From Dehalococcoidia bacterium (lineage in GTDB: Bacteria; Chloroflexota; Dehalococcoidia; Lucifugimonadales; UBA3495), in NCBI GenBank assembly GCA_022451925.1, contig JAKUNL010000008.1, forward strand, positions 1 to 46,724: a DNA stretch of 46,724 bases. The letters are read 5' to 3'. Below are positions 1 through 8,539 of this stretch, in pieces. Numbering within the stretch: position 1 is the first letter of the stretch; every line of letters begins with the position of its first letter. The position numbers and the translations under genes were made by a program. The notes beneath the pieces were generated by a model. It was not told the DNA's origin and searched no databases. It worked only from the letters and a program-made list of their open reading frames with translations.

Positions 1-1
1 A

Positions 2-355
2 TCTATTTTGAGAGACGGCTTTAAAGATAGATCTGACCCTACGGGGACTAATCTTGGTTTTTACGATCAGATTCCTGCAATCAAGGCTGTGTGGTTTGCC
101 GATACTTCGATAGCTGGTGATGAAGGCAGGCAGCTTTTATTAGAAATTCCTGATGAAGTCGCCCAGAAAGTGGACAGAACTGTCCGTATGGGGTTATGGG
201 GCCGCAGTTCCTTGGTGACTAGATCCAACATTCAAGATGGAACGTCCGAGGTGGTTGAAGTAAATAAACCTTACCAGGAATATATTATCCCGGCTGAAAT
301 TGCAAACCAGTATGGTCCGCCGACAGACGTAACCGACCTAGCTGACTTATTTTAG
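2..355 (+). CDS. Hypothetical protein, 3' part only
   Basis: The reading frame is open to the left edge of the window, so the gene is probably cut by the edge; a TTG at 8 is the first possible start inside the window, but there is no ribosome-binding site visible before it. About 115 residues are seen, ending with TAG at 353-355. The protein is soluble-looking, with no membrane segment or recognisable motif, and ends in an acidic tail (DVTDLADLF). I do not recognise the family. It is followed by 146 bases without a gene and then a tRNA on the other strand. Confidence 0.55.
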   Translation, partial: SILRDGFKDRSDPTGTNLGFYDQIPAIKAVWFADTSIAGDEGRQLLLEIPDEVAQKVDRTVRMGLWGRSSLVTRSNIQDGTSEVVEVNKPYQEYIIPAEIANQYGPPTDVTDLADLF

Positions 356-501
356 CCAAAGACTTAAATGGGAAAAGCCTCGGAGGAAGAACCCGTTGCT
401 TTCGTTATGCGGGAGTTGTTACTAACTTCGCAAATAGTAGTATAGTCGGAGAAGAGACCCAGTTAGAAGTTGTGGGTGCCTACCTACCGAGCTAGGTAAA
501 A

Positions 502-576
502 TGGAGCGGGCGATGGGATTTGAACCCACGACATCTTGCTTGGGAAGCAAGCACTCTACCCCTGAGTTACGCCCGC
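502..576 (-). tRNA. tRNA-Gly (anticodon CCC)
   Basis: A complete cloverleaf is visible on the minus strand: acceptor GCGGGCG/CGCCCGC, D arm GCTC-like stem ACTC/GAGT, anticodon stem CTTGC/GCAAG with loop TTCCCAA, T arm with TTCAAAT, discriminator T and an encoded CCA at 502-504. Loop positions 34-36 read CCC, so the tRNA decodes GGG glycine codons. The regions on each side (356-501 and 577-824) hold no gene I can support. Confidence 0.95.
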
Positions 577-824
577 TCATTGTGACCGATTGTACCATTA
601 TTGATGCCAAATATCCCTCTGCTTTGACGTCCTTGGTTAATCCATGATCGAAGCTGAAATGTGATTTGCCTTAAGCCTAATAAAGACATCATATAAATCA
701 CCTGGGTCATCAGGTAGTTATTACAGGTTAAAAATTAATTGAGCGCGGGTTGATGGAAGGACGCTACACCACTAATTCTAGAGCTATAGATATAAAGCTT
801 TACTCGTCTTTAAATTAGTTAGAT

Positions 825-1997
825 TTACTTCAGGGATGCACCGTTATTATCCTTACTGTATGCCTCGTGTAGGCGAGATATACCTTCCTCCAACTCTTCA
901 ACTTCAAACAGAGTGTAGGCTAGTCTGATCTGTCTGGGGAAGCTCCCAGATTCTGAGAATGCGTTACCAGGTCTATAAGAAACCCCGATTCTTTCGGCTA
1001 AAGGCAATAGGAGATTCGCATCGAATCCTTTGGGAAACGTTAGCCAAAAATAATAGCCGCCTGATGGGTGTGTATATTCGATTTCATTGCCGAAGTAAAG
1101 TTTTAGGGCTTGGTGCATCGCATTAGATCTAATTGAGTATTCTTCCCTGAGAATCGACACGTGGGAATCAAGCAGCCCTAGGTCAATCACCTCTCTTATC
1201 AGAGCGGAGGAGTAATGATTGAACCCCCCTCCACTGAAAGTAAGCGCTGCGTCTGAAAACTTTTTGACTATTTCGGGTGCAGAGTGAATCCAACCAGTCC
1301 TGAGTCCAGGAGCTAATATTTTTGAGAATGAGCCGAAGGATATAACACGGTTACCCTCATCGAATGCGAGGAGCGACTTGGGAGGGAGCTGGTCAAAGTA
1401 AATTAACTGGTACACCTCGTCGGCAAGTATATGGAAATCAAATTCATTTGCTAAAGAAATTAGCTGATGTCGTCTATCATTTGATAGACATATTCCAGTT
1501 GGGTTTTGGTAAGTCGGGATAGTATATAAGAGGCTCGGCTTTAATCCATCTAATAGTAGGCTCTCTAGTTTAGAGACTACCATCCCCTCTGAGTCAGTGG
1601 GCACTCCGATTACGTTTAGATTACGCTCCCGGAAAATCTTTTCTATTACGAAGTACGTTGGCTCTTCTACTACCACTGTGGATCCCGCTGGAGCATAGAG
1701 AGTGCAAGCCAGATCGAGACCTTGAGATGCGCCAGCGGTAAGAAATAAATGGCGAGGGTCAACCGGCATACCGTAGGCCGGTTGACTAGATAAAAACCCC
1801 GAAAGACTTTCTAAGAAAGGGCCAAAACCTTGCGTTGCACCATACTGTAGAGGTGTACTGTCATCAGACGCCAATAGTCTTTCAGATGCTATTCTGATCG
1901 CTTCAGTGGGATGGAGGCGTGATGACGGATGTCCCCAACCTAAGTCAATGACACCATCTTTTATAGAAACCAGAACTGAAGGTAGGTCGAATTTCAT
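825..1997 (-). CDS. PLP-dependent class I/II aminotransferase
   Basis: A 390-residue fold-type I aminotransferase. Visible landmarks are NPTG at residues 165-168, the PLP-pyridine Asp at about 193 in LADEVYQ, and the Schiff-base Lys at about 226 in SFSKILAPGLRTGW, which is the pattern of the 2-aminoadipate/aromatic aminotransferase (LysN, MocR-C-terminal-like) group. It lacks the N-terminal GntR DNA-binding domain of MocR regulators, so it is a free enzyme. The substrate cannot be read from sequence; an amino-acid transaminase using 2-oxoglutarate is the likely role. It stands alone between a tRNA and the selenoprotein locus. Length is normal for the family. Confidence 0.9.
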   Translation of the reverse strand: MKFDLPSVLVSIKDGVIDLGWGHPSSRLHPTEAIRIASERLLASDDSTPLQYGATQGFGPFLESLSGFLSSQPAYGMPVDPRHLFLTAGASQGLDLACTLYAPAGSTVVVEEPTYFVIEKIFRERNLNVIGVPTDSEGMVVSKLESLLLDGLKPSLLYTIPTYQNPTGICLSNDRRHQLISLANEFDFHILADEVYQLIYFDQLPPKSLLAFDEGNRVISFGSFSKILAPGLRTGWIHSAPEIVKKFSDAALTFSGGGFNHYSSALIREVIDLGLLDSHVSILREEYSIRSNAMHQALKLYFGNEIEYTHPSGGYYFWLTFPKGFDANLLLPLAERIGVSYRPGNAFSESGSFPRQIRLAYTLFEVEELEEGISRLHEAYSKDNNGASLK

Positions 1998-2137
1998 ATC
2001 CCTCTAAAGATTAATGAATGTCTCTAATTCGCATTACCACAGACCGTCTTCGGTATGGGGCGTGTTCCATATGACGAATTAGTCTTGAATATCATGTCTA
2101 TTTCCAGTTTCTCAGCTTTCTAATCAGTGCTTAATGG

Positions 2138-3568
2138 CTAAACGGTCCCTTTGTCCTTGAAGTCGGACCGTTCATTATGTCGGTCGCGCATGACAATTGG
2201 GACTATGGTCCAAGAGAGGCGGTTCGGTTGGTCGGCTTGGAAAACTTCTGCGGATTTACGGATCAAATCATGACCGATCCGAGGCTGACGTAATAGACCC
2301 TCGGAAAGTGAACTGGTCGTTCCTTTAAGAAGGGACAATCGACTGTCTATATCCTCATTGTCTAGACCTTTGGCCATAAGCACCAGCATATCTGAGGCCC
2401 TCAAACGGTCGCGTATTTGGTAGAAAACGTCTCCGGCCACCGTGGTCAAGAAGAACCACTCCAGCAGGTCTGTGGGTGATGGGAAAACCACGCCGGGCTT
2501 GGAGATAGCCGCTTCGTTATAGAAATCACGGACATCATCGGTGATGTAACGCAGTAACTGCGGCATAGGGTGAGCGTATCCATCCGGAATTTCCATCTCA
2601 CCATCTACGGCGAATCGAGCTAGAATCCCTAGCATTTCATCGATCGAATCCACGTCTTTACCACTCGTTCCTACACTGGTGCGACCGCGCTTACGTAGAC
2701 CTTCGCTGAACCAGGGCTTTAGTAGCAACGCCTCTTGTTGGAGTTGGGCCGTCAATGCTGAGGATTCGGTCTCAGTCACGGCAAATGGGAAGGTCACTGG
2801 GCAAGACCACGCCGTTTCCTCCATCTGCGCGCCTTCCAATTCGTCAAGGTAATCCTGGATCGTTGGCCCCGAGGGTTCATCCACTAGCGCCAATGTTCGG
2901 CGTAGTACGTCTAGCTGAATCTTTGGGTGATCCGGCGGACCAAGCGGGCGGCCAAATGGGAACGGGACCCACAACGCACGAGAGGGTTTAACGTTCTCTG
3001 TGACTAACCTTACGAGGCTAATCTGGACGGTGGCGATCTCGGCGCCACCATCTGAGACTGGCCGCTCGATGTATTGTGCTAGAACGCCAACGGCGTTGGT
3101 ACAACCAGGTCAAACAGGGATGAGCAGTGCAAGGTCAACGTTGTCCCCAAGCAGTAGCTTTGAGACTTCTTTTGCTCCAGTTTCCATTCGGGTTGGGTTG
3201 GTAGATCCCATGAAGGAATAATGCCAATTAGCTACGGAACCGATCTCACCCGCATCCATGAGGGCCCGCATGTGTTTTAAAGGGAAGCAGACGTTTACGT
3301 CTTGCTGGTAGGCGCTGCGATCAAAATTGACGCTGGAGTGGGTCATAGCTAGTTCGGAGTTATCGATATCCCCAGGTATGACCCGATAATCGCCTTCGTG
3401 GCCGGTGAATGGCCTGTCGTCGATGCGATGGATCGCAGCAGTGGTGATGATGGCTATTCGGGCGTCGGCCAGTCTAGGTGCCTCAACCCAAGGCGTTGAA
3501 TCAAAGGGCGAGGTCCGTTTTTTGAAATTATTCTGTAAGGACTCGGGAATGTCTGCCCAACGAACCAT
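2138..3568 (-). CDS. GrdB/PrdB-family selenoprotein with in-frame UGA (Sec153)
   Basis: Read as one frame this gene encodes 476 residues with a single internal UGA at 3110-3112, position 153. The N-terminal part has the family pattern of the glycine/betaine/sarcosine/D-proline reductase selenoprotein B group: a VALVTT-like strand (AIITTAAIH), GDYRVIP, a TH-S-NFD segment, CFPL and a conserved SFMGS. The UGA lies in LLIPV-U-PGCTN, where this family carries Sec or Cys in a PV(U/C)PxC motif, and the downstream residues (PSRALWVPFPFGRPLGPP) continue the family without a break. A SECIS-type hairpin follows the UGA. The start ATG at 3568 has AGAGG eight to nine bases upstream. About 240 C-terminal residues beyond the family core are unassigned. 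The alternative, a pseudogene with a nonsense mutation, is less likely because no other lesion is seen. The substrate is unknown. Confidence 0.88.
3083..3112 (-). promoter_or_regulatory. UGA codon plus candidate bacterial SECIS hairpin of the GrdB-like gene
   Basis: Downstream of the UGA (3110-3112) lies a perfect 6-bp stem AACGCC/GGCGTT (3092-3097 with 3083-3088) closed by the triloop GUU (3089-3091). The loop G is the first loop base and sits 19 nucleotides after the UGA. Known bacterial SECIS elements have a small apical loop with a G in the first two positions about 16-37 nucleotides past the UGA, so the geometry fits. Folding was done by eye. Confidence 0.78.
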
Positions 3569-3612
3569 GAGTAAACCTCTTGCACAATCTACGGCAATGA
3601 TACATCGTTCTT

Positions 3613-3630
3613 AAACGACACGTTCGTTAA
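3613..3630. promoter_or_regulatory. Candidate operator between divergent genes
   Basis: The 122-base gap between the GrdB-like start (3568) and the arylsulfotransferase start (3691) contains an inverted repeat AAACGA-N5-TCGTTAA (AACGA/TCGTT arms perfect). Repeats of this type are often TetR-family sites, but no TetR gene is in the window. A TATACT at 3653-3658 could be the -10 box for the plus-strand gene. Confidence 0.4.
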
Positions 3631-3690
3631 ATGCGGCTGTGGAATATGATTGTATACTCTTGACCCGAAGTTTTACTGAGAGGGGAGAAC

Positions 3691-4809
3691 ATGGGCTGGT
3701 CCAGACATCATAAAAACGGTTTGATACATCATTCAATTATGCGGTCCTATGCGGGGTATACATTGACGGCTACTAGAGGTGGTAATTACGCTAATTTGCT
3801 GGATATGGAAGGGCAGGTCTGCCACCGCTGGTATTGTCCCGAGGGTATTGGTTACTCATATCTGCTGCCCAACGGAAATCTTCTGGCCAGGACTGGAGCA
3901 GCCCCTGAAGGTCAGGGTATGGGTGGCTCTTCTAAGTCCATAGTCGAGTTGGACTGGGACGGAAATGTGGTCTGGGAATTCAGAGGCCCACTGCTGCACC
4001 ATGACTTTCATCGAACCGAATCTGGATCCACAATAGCGCTAATCTGGAATAAATTAGATCAGACCTTAGCCGATTTAGTCGGTGGTGGATTCTACGAAGA
4101 CGGATCTAATCCGGAGATGTTTGGCGATAGTGTGGTTGAGATATCCTCGACTGGGAAGATTATGAACACTTGGAATGCCTGGGAACACCTAGATCCGGCT
4201 ACAGACGTAATATGCCCGTTGGAGAACCGAAAGGAATGGACTCACGCCAACAGCCTCAACCTGACTCCGGACGGAGATTTTCTGATCAGTTTTAGGCAAA
4301 CTAGTACTATCGGAATAGTCGATCGGGAAACCGGAGACTTCACTTGGAAATGGGGACCCGGTGATATCTCTCACCAGCATCACCCAACTATGTTGGACAA
4401 TGGAAATATCTTGCTTTTCGACAATGGCGCCCACCGCCGAGGCATGAATTTCTCTCGGGTGATCGAGGTTGATCCCAAGGCCAATGAAATTGCCTGGGAG
4501 TACCAAGGAGATCCGCCACTATCTTTCTATAGCTATAACATTAGTTCAGCGGAACGGCAGCCAAATGGGAACACGCTAATTTGTGAAGGCGCCCCAGGCA
4601 GGGTGTTTGAAGTTACCCCTAGCGGCGACATCGTCTGGGAGTATGTCAGTCCGTTCTTTGTGGGCAATCCGCCTACGGCAGGTGGCAGCAGGTTCGGTTA
4701 CGCTAACGCTGTGTTCCGTGCCCACCGATACGCTGAAAATCACCCAGCCTTTAATGGAAAAGACCTAGATCCTGATAATTACGGTAACCTGAATAGGCTG
4801 TATCGCTAG
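3691..4809 (+). CDS. Arylsulfotransferase (ASST)-family protein
   Basis: A 372-residue protein made of repeated blades (for example IVELDWDGNVVWEF, FEVTPSGDIVWEY, IEVDPKANEIAWEYQG) as in the beta-propeller of bacterial arylsulfate sulfotransferase-like proteins. A His-rich segment LLHHDFHRT at 101-108 and WTHANSLN, GDISHQHHP further on match the positions of the active-site and structural histidines in this family. No signal peptide is apparent, whereas classical ASST is periplasmic, so a PQQ- or sulfate-linked role is uncertain. The ATG at 3691 is preceded by GAGGGGAGAAC, a good ribosome-binding site. It lies between the two selenoprotein genes: divergent from the GrdB-like one and convergent, four bases apart, with the AhpD-like one. 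Confidence 0.8.
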   Translation: MGWSRHHKNGLIHHSIMRSYAGYTLTATRGGNYANLLDMEGQVCHRWYCPEGIGYSYLLPNGNLLARTGAAPEGQGMGGSSKSIVELDWDGNVVWEFRGPLLHHDFHRTESGSTIALIWNKLDQTLADLVGGGFYEDGSNPEMFGDSVVEISSTGKIMNTWNAWEHLDPATDVICPLENRKEWTHANSLNLTPDGDFLISFRQTSTIGIVDRETGDFTWKWGPGDISHQHHPTMLDNGNILLFDNGAHRRGMNFSRVIEVDPKANEIAWEYQGDPPLSFYSYNISSAERQPNGNTLICEGAPGRVFEVTPSGDIVWEYVSPFFVGNPPTAGGSRFGYANAVFRAHRYAENHPAFNGKDLDPDNYGNLNRLYR

Positions 4810-4813
4810 ATAC

Positions 4814-5377
4814 TTAGGTCTCTTTGGGGGTCATTAACCATGATATGGCTTGGACTTCAGATGACATCCACCGCGTAGCGTCTTCAAACCGGGATTCTGG
4901 CACTTCCACGCCTAAGCCGTCGGCGAGACGGGTCATGAAGTTAAAATTGCAGGTAATCAACACCGTGGAGAGAATTTGCTGTTCGTTCAGACCTAGTCCA
5001 CGTAGCAGTTCGATATCCGCCTTGCGATTTGAAGATGGGTCTAGGGTTAGTTTGACCGCAAAGTCCAACATCCCCCGAGTCTGGTCATCCAGGTCGGCCT
5101 GACTGTAGTCGTGCATGATGTGGTTTGCTAACTCGGTATCGTCGGAATGCTGCCGGAGGAACCCCCCGTGAGAGACAGTTCAATATCGGCATCGGTTGGC
5201 GGCGGCTACAGCTGTAGCGATGGCCTCTTCTTGAACCCTGGTGAGGGCGGATGCCCCGAATGTGATATTGGCGTTCAGGTTCTGAACGGCTTTCATTGCC
5301 GGTTCATTTATGGACATGACCGAGATCACCGGAGGCAGATTCTTAGTGGCTTCATCATCCTGTTCAATCCAAGACAT
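4814..5377 (-). CDS. AhpD-like selenoprotein with CxxU redox motif (Sec66)
   Basis: The frame runs from ATG at 5377 (GAGGAG seven bases upstream) to the stop at 4814, 187 residues with a single internal UGA at 5180-5182. Before the UGA the protein reads ALTRVQEEAIATAVAAANRCRY, and after it TVSHGGFLRQHS. This is the AhpD/CMD peroxidase-related signature, E-x11-CxxC-x2-SH, with the second Cys replaced by Sec: C63-R-Y-U66. The remainder (LDFAVKLTLDPSSN, LRGLGLNEQQIL, NFNFMTRLADGLGVE) is the usual C-terminal half of that family. A SECIS-type hairpin follows the UGA. The role is likely thiol-dependent peroxide or disulfide chemistry in the cytoplasm. A broken gene is unlikely because only the catalytic codon is affected. 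Confidence 0.92.
5154..5182 (-). promoter_or_regulatory. UGA codon plus candidate bacterial SECIS hairpin of the AhpD-like gene
   Basis: After the UGA (5180-5182) a 6-bp stem CGGGGG/CCUCCG (5163-5168 with 5154-5159, one G-U pair) closes a GUU triloop at 5160-5162. The loop G is 18 nucleotides past the UGA. Size, distance and loop base agree with bacterial SECIS elements and closely resemble the hairpin of the GrdB-like gene, where the same GUU loop starts at nucleotide 19. Confidence 0.8.
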
Positions 5378-5416
5378 AAATCAGCTCCTCAAGCGTGTAT
5401 CGGTTTGGTACCAGAT

Positions 5417-5893
5417 TTAGCTGTTAGTTTCTTGGACATCAGCCCAATACTCCGTCCATTCTTCCCGCATTGCGGATTCGGTCTTGCCTGGAGTGTAAGC
5501 GGGGGACTGTAGCGGTGCGGTTTTGTTGATTGTTATCAGTACATATCCGTGAGCTGGGATACCGGACCGGTTTATGCCGCGGCTGCCGGTGGTATAGGCC
5601 TCTTTGATCTCCTCAAACTTGGGGCCGCTGGTCAGTACCTCTGCCGTGCCTTTGAACCGGTATCCCTTTCTGAGATAGTAGTCGATGATATTGAGTTCAC
5701 AAGCCTGGTTGTGGCGCAAGTTTTCGATGGTGCCCGGAGAGCCCAGGTTGGCGAACACCAGGTGGTCATCGTCCCAGACTGTGGTGGTGCCCTTGGGCGA
5801 AAGATTTGGGGAACCGTCTGCGCTGACAGTGGCCATGAAGCCCATCCTTTGTTGCCGGATTACCCGTTTCATGTCGTCGTTCAGAATTCCCAT
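5417..5893 (-). CDS. Pyridoxamine 5'-phosphate oxidase-family FMN-binding protein
   Basis: A 158-residue split-barrel flavoprotein of the PNPOx-like type: GFMATVSADGSPNLSPKGTTTVWDDDHLVFANLGSPGTIENLRHN is the typical strand order, with the P-K-G and N-L residues that contact FMN phosphate. I place the start at ATG 5893 because AGAAGGTAAAC stands in front of it; an upstream ATG at 5929 would add 12 residues without a ribosome site. The family reduces or oxidises small molecules or F420/heme ligands; the substrate is unknown here. It is codirectional with the AhpD-like gene, 39 bases upstream of it, and may be transcribed with it. Confidence 0.85.
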   Translation of the reverse strand: MGILNDDMKRVIRQQRMGFMATVSADGSPNLSPKGTTTVWDDDHLVFANLGSPGTIENLRHNQACELNIIDYYLRKGYRFKGTAEVLTSGPKFEEIKEAYTTGSRGINRSGIPAHGYVLITINKTAPLQSPAYTPGKTESAMREEWTEYWADVQETNS

Positions 5894-6029
5894 GTTTACC
5901 TTCTCGGCGGACGTTTGTAGGCGTCCCACTGCGGGTAGTATATCAGTCCGTGGAGGTCGTTAATGACATGACCTTGAACGAGTCGTTAGTGGCCTAGGCA
6001 TTGAAAACTTATACCACGCCCATAAGAGG

Positions 6030-7583
6030 TCATTGGTTAAACCAGTCAGCGGCCCTTTCTGCTATCACTATAGCTGTTGCGTTGGTGTTGGAGCGGACAA
6101 CGTTAGGGCAGATTGATAGATCTACCACCCGCAGGTTCTGTAGTCCCCGAACCCGGCAATATTGGTCAACTACGGCCATATGGTCTGACGTGGGCCCCAT
6201 TTTGAGGGTACCGGAGGTGTGTTGAGTTGTGGCCACATTCTGCCTTAGCCAGGCGTCCAACGCATCGTCAGTTGCCATGTCGTCTTCGGTAGGTGAGATT
6301 CGTCGCTCTACCAAAGGGCGAAAGGACGGATGTTCTAGTAATTTTATCGACAGATGAATCGCCTCTCGCATGCGTTTGCGATCCCATTCAGTTTCAAAGT
6401 ATCTATATTCGAGGTGAGGTGGGTCGTTGGCATCGGCTGAGGTGAGAGTCAGTTCTCCAGCACTATCAGCCAGCTTCAATATACAGGTGATTCGCATACC
6501 TTGAGGGTGGTCTGGGCTGCGACCTTGCAGCGGATCGCCTGCGCGTAATCCGGTGAATGAGGATGGGAAAAGCTGCATATCGTTTCTGGTCTCTGAGCCT
6601 TCAGCCGTGTAGCGCAGCCCGCTCTGGATTCGAGGCTCCACCGTGGCCAGTTTCACACCTTTCCGGGGCTCAATCTCTACAGTGATCAGAGGATGGTCAC
6701 GCAGGTTCTTACCCACACCTGGTAGGTCTTTTATGACCGGTATTCCAATATCATTCAAGTGCCGCTTTGGCCCGACACCTGACAGTAGCAGCAACTGAGG
6801 TGAGGCAATTCCACCGGCACAGAGGACGATCTCTGAGCCGTCGACGATGAATTTTTCTCCTCCGCTTTCCACCTCGACTCCAACTGCCCGGTCTCTTTCG
6901 AAAATCACCCGTTGTGCGTGTACATTGGCTTTGATGGTCAAATTCAGGCGGTGTCGGTTGGGGTTCAGGTAGGCCAGAGCAGCACTAGTGCGGATGCCAC
7001 CGGGGTTGTTCATTGGCATTGGACCGGTGCCGGTGGAATCGGGATTGTTCATGTCGGGGTCTTCAGGAAACCCTTCAGCCATAGTTGCTTGATGGAAAGC
7101 CTCGTTGACTGGCATGAACTCTTCCCGGGCCAGTCTTCTTACTGGGATGGGGCCTTCCGTGCCGTGGAAGTCGTCTTTCACATCCAGGTCAGTCTCCAGT
7201 TTCCGAAAGAAGGGTAGGAGTTTGATGAAACTCCACTCGGTGTTGCCCTCGGCGGCCCAGTTGTCGTAGTCCTCAGGCACGCCGCGAAGAAAGACCTGAC
7301 CGTTAATGGCGCCTGAACCGCCGATTACCTTACCACGGGCTACCTGCATAGGAACGGTTTGTTCCGGTGTGCCCTGGCCGCGGTAGGCCCAGTTGAAACG
7401 TGATTCAATATCTGAAGCCTCCTGGCGATGGCCCATCTTCAGATCATCAGGTGTTTGCTCTAGGTTTGCATAGTCCGGACCAGCTTCTAGCAGCAAAACC
7501 GAGCGGTTCGGGTCTTCGCTCAGTCGGGCAGCGAGAGTACAACCAGCCGAACCACCGCCAATAATAACAACGTCGTATCTCAT
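6030..7583 (-). CDS. GMC-family FAD-dependent alcohol/choline dehydrogenase-like oxidoreductase
   Basis: A 517-residue GMC flavoenzyme. The N-terminus has the dinucleotide fold VVIIGGGSAGCTLAARL and the acidic end of strand two (LLLEAG). The family signatures GKVIGGSGAINGQVFLRG (GMC 1) and GGIASPQLLLLSGVGP (GMC 2) are present. The catalytic pair is H455 (TQHTSGTLKMG) and N499 (RSNTNATAIV). It would oxidise an alcohol using FAD; the acceptor and substrate are not readable. No signal peptide. The start has AAGGA upstream, and the gene begins 11 bases after the stop of the flavin monooxygenase upstream, so the two form an operon. Confidence 0.93.
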   Translation of the reverse strand: MRYDVVIIGGGSAGCTLAARLSEDPNRSVLLLEAGPDYANLEQTPDDLKMGHRQEASDIESRFNWAYRGQGTPEQTVPMQVARGKVIGGSGAINGQVFLRGVPEDYDNWAAEGNTEWSFIKLLPFFRKLETDLDVKDDFHGTEGPIPVRRLAREEFMPVNEAFHQATMAEGFPEDPDMNNPDSTGTGPMPMNNPGGIRTSAALAYLNPNRHRLNLTIKANVHAQRVIFERDRAVGVEVESGGEKFIVDGSEIVLCAGGIASPQLLLLSGVGPKRHLNDIGIPVIKDLPGVGKNLRDHPLITVEIEPRKGVKLATVEPRIQSGLRYTAEGSETRNDMQLFPSSFTGLRAGDPLQGRSPDHPQGMRITCILKLADSAGELTLTSADANDPPHLEYRYFETEWDRKRMREAIHLSIKLLEHPSFRPLVERRISPTEDDMATDDALDAWLRQNVATTQHTSGTLKMGPTSDHMAVVDQYCRVRGLQNLRVVDLSICPNVVRSNTNATAIVIAERAADWFNQ

Positions 7584-7594
7584 ATTTTCCTTGA

Positions 7595-8539
7595 TCAGAC
7601 GGCGGAAGCTGCCTGTCCCAGTAGTCTCATGGTTCGATCCAAGGACGAAGCCTTGTCTGATCCGGCGGTGACCGGCGATGCAAGGACTTCAGTGGCGCCC
7701 ATGGCAAATAGCTCCTGGATGCGTTGGTAGCAGGTTTCTTCATCTCCCAGTATGGCAACGGCATCAATCATGGCGTCGCTCCACCGTCCGTTCGATGCTT
7801 CCGGATAGCCCGAAGCAATCAGCATGTTCTGGTAAAAGGGCAGACCGGGGTGACCGAACTGCTCACGTATGGCTGATCGTACTTCATCAGGGTTGTCGTG
7901 CACACAAACTGGTGCGTGGGCGATGAGTGGAGGCATCGCTCGGCCAGCTTCTTTGGCGCCCTTTTCCATTGCGGGTAAGGCTGCGTCCCTTAGGTAGACG
8001 CCGGGGCAGATCCAACTGATGGCGCCGTCTGCGACGGCCCCGCAGAGTTCGAAAGATCCAGTTCTTAGCGCCGATCCCATCACCTGTATGTCTAATGGAA
8101 CAGGGATGCTGGCAGTTGCCGAGTAATGTTCGCCTTGGAAGTCAACGGATCCGTTCTGCAGGATGTGTTTCAGGACTTGGATATATTCCCGCAGATTCCC
8201 AAGAGGAGCGTGAAAATCGATGCCCATTGATTCAATCATTGGACGGTGGCTGGGGCCAACGCCGATTCGGAGGCGGTTCGGAGCTAGCTGGGCGACTACC
8301 TGTGCCTGCTGCGCTACGACTAACGGATGACGAGGGTAGGTGGGGATAATTGATGTTCCCAACTTGATATTGGTGGTGGTCGCAGCAGAAGCTGCAAAAC
8401 ATGTCAAGCTGTCCAAGCTGGTCCCTCCTGTGGTCATCCATGCTGCATGAACTCCTAGCTCCTCAGCCCGGGCGATATTTGTTTGGACCTCGGAAATCGT
8501 GCTGCCTTTGATGGCTGTACCGACCAAATTGTTTGGCAT
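7595..8539 (-). CDS. Luciferase-like (LLM) flavin/F420-dependent monooxygenase or reductase
   Basis: A 314-residue TIM-barrel protein of the bacterial luciferase-like superfamily. The pattern AEELGVHAAWMTTGG, IKLGTSIIPTYPRHP (58-72) and RLRIGVGPSHR (89-99) is that of the F420-dependent methylenetetrahydromethanopterin reductase-like branch. The ATG at 8539 is preceded by AAGAGGGTAGAAGT. It is the first gene of a pair with the GMC oxidoreductase. Cofactor (FMN or F420) and substrate are not determined by sequence; oxidation of a recalcitrant organic compound followed by alcohol oxidation by the GMC enzyme is a reasonable inference. Confidence 0.88.
   Translation of the reverse strand: MPNNLVGTAIKGSTISEVQTNIARAEELGVHAAWMTTGGTSLDSLTCFAASAATTTNIKLGTSIIPTYPRHPLVVAQQAQVVAQLAPNRLRIGVGPSHRPMIESMGIDFHAPLGNLREYIQVLKHILQNGSVDFQGEHYSATASIPVPLDIQVMGSALRTGSFELCGAVADGAISWICPGVYLRDAALPAMEKGAKEAGRAMPPLIAHAPVCVHDNPDEVRSAIREQFGHPGLPFYQNMLIASGYPEASNGRWSDAMIDAVAILGDEETCYQRIQELFAMGATEVLASPVTAGSDKASSLDRTMRLLGQAASAV

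Noticed and set aside
422-610. Open frame on minus covering the tRNA-Gly
   Set aside because: It runs through the tRNA gene and encodes its antisense-like translation; the tRNA explains the sequence.
2138-2974. Separate gene starting at TTG 2974
   Set aside because: The frame is continuous with the upstream one through a single UGA; the conserved family sequence crosses this point, so the TTG is not the real start.
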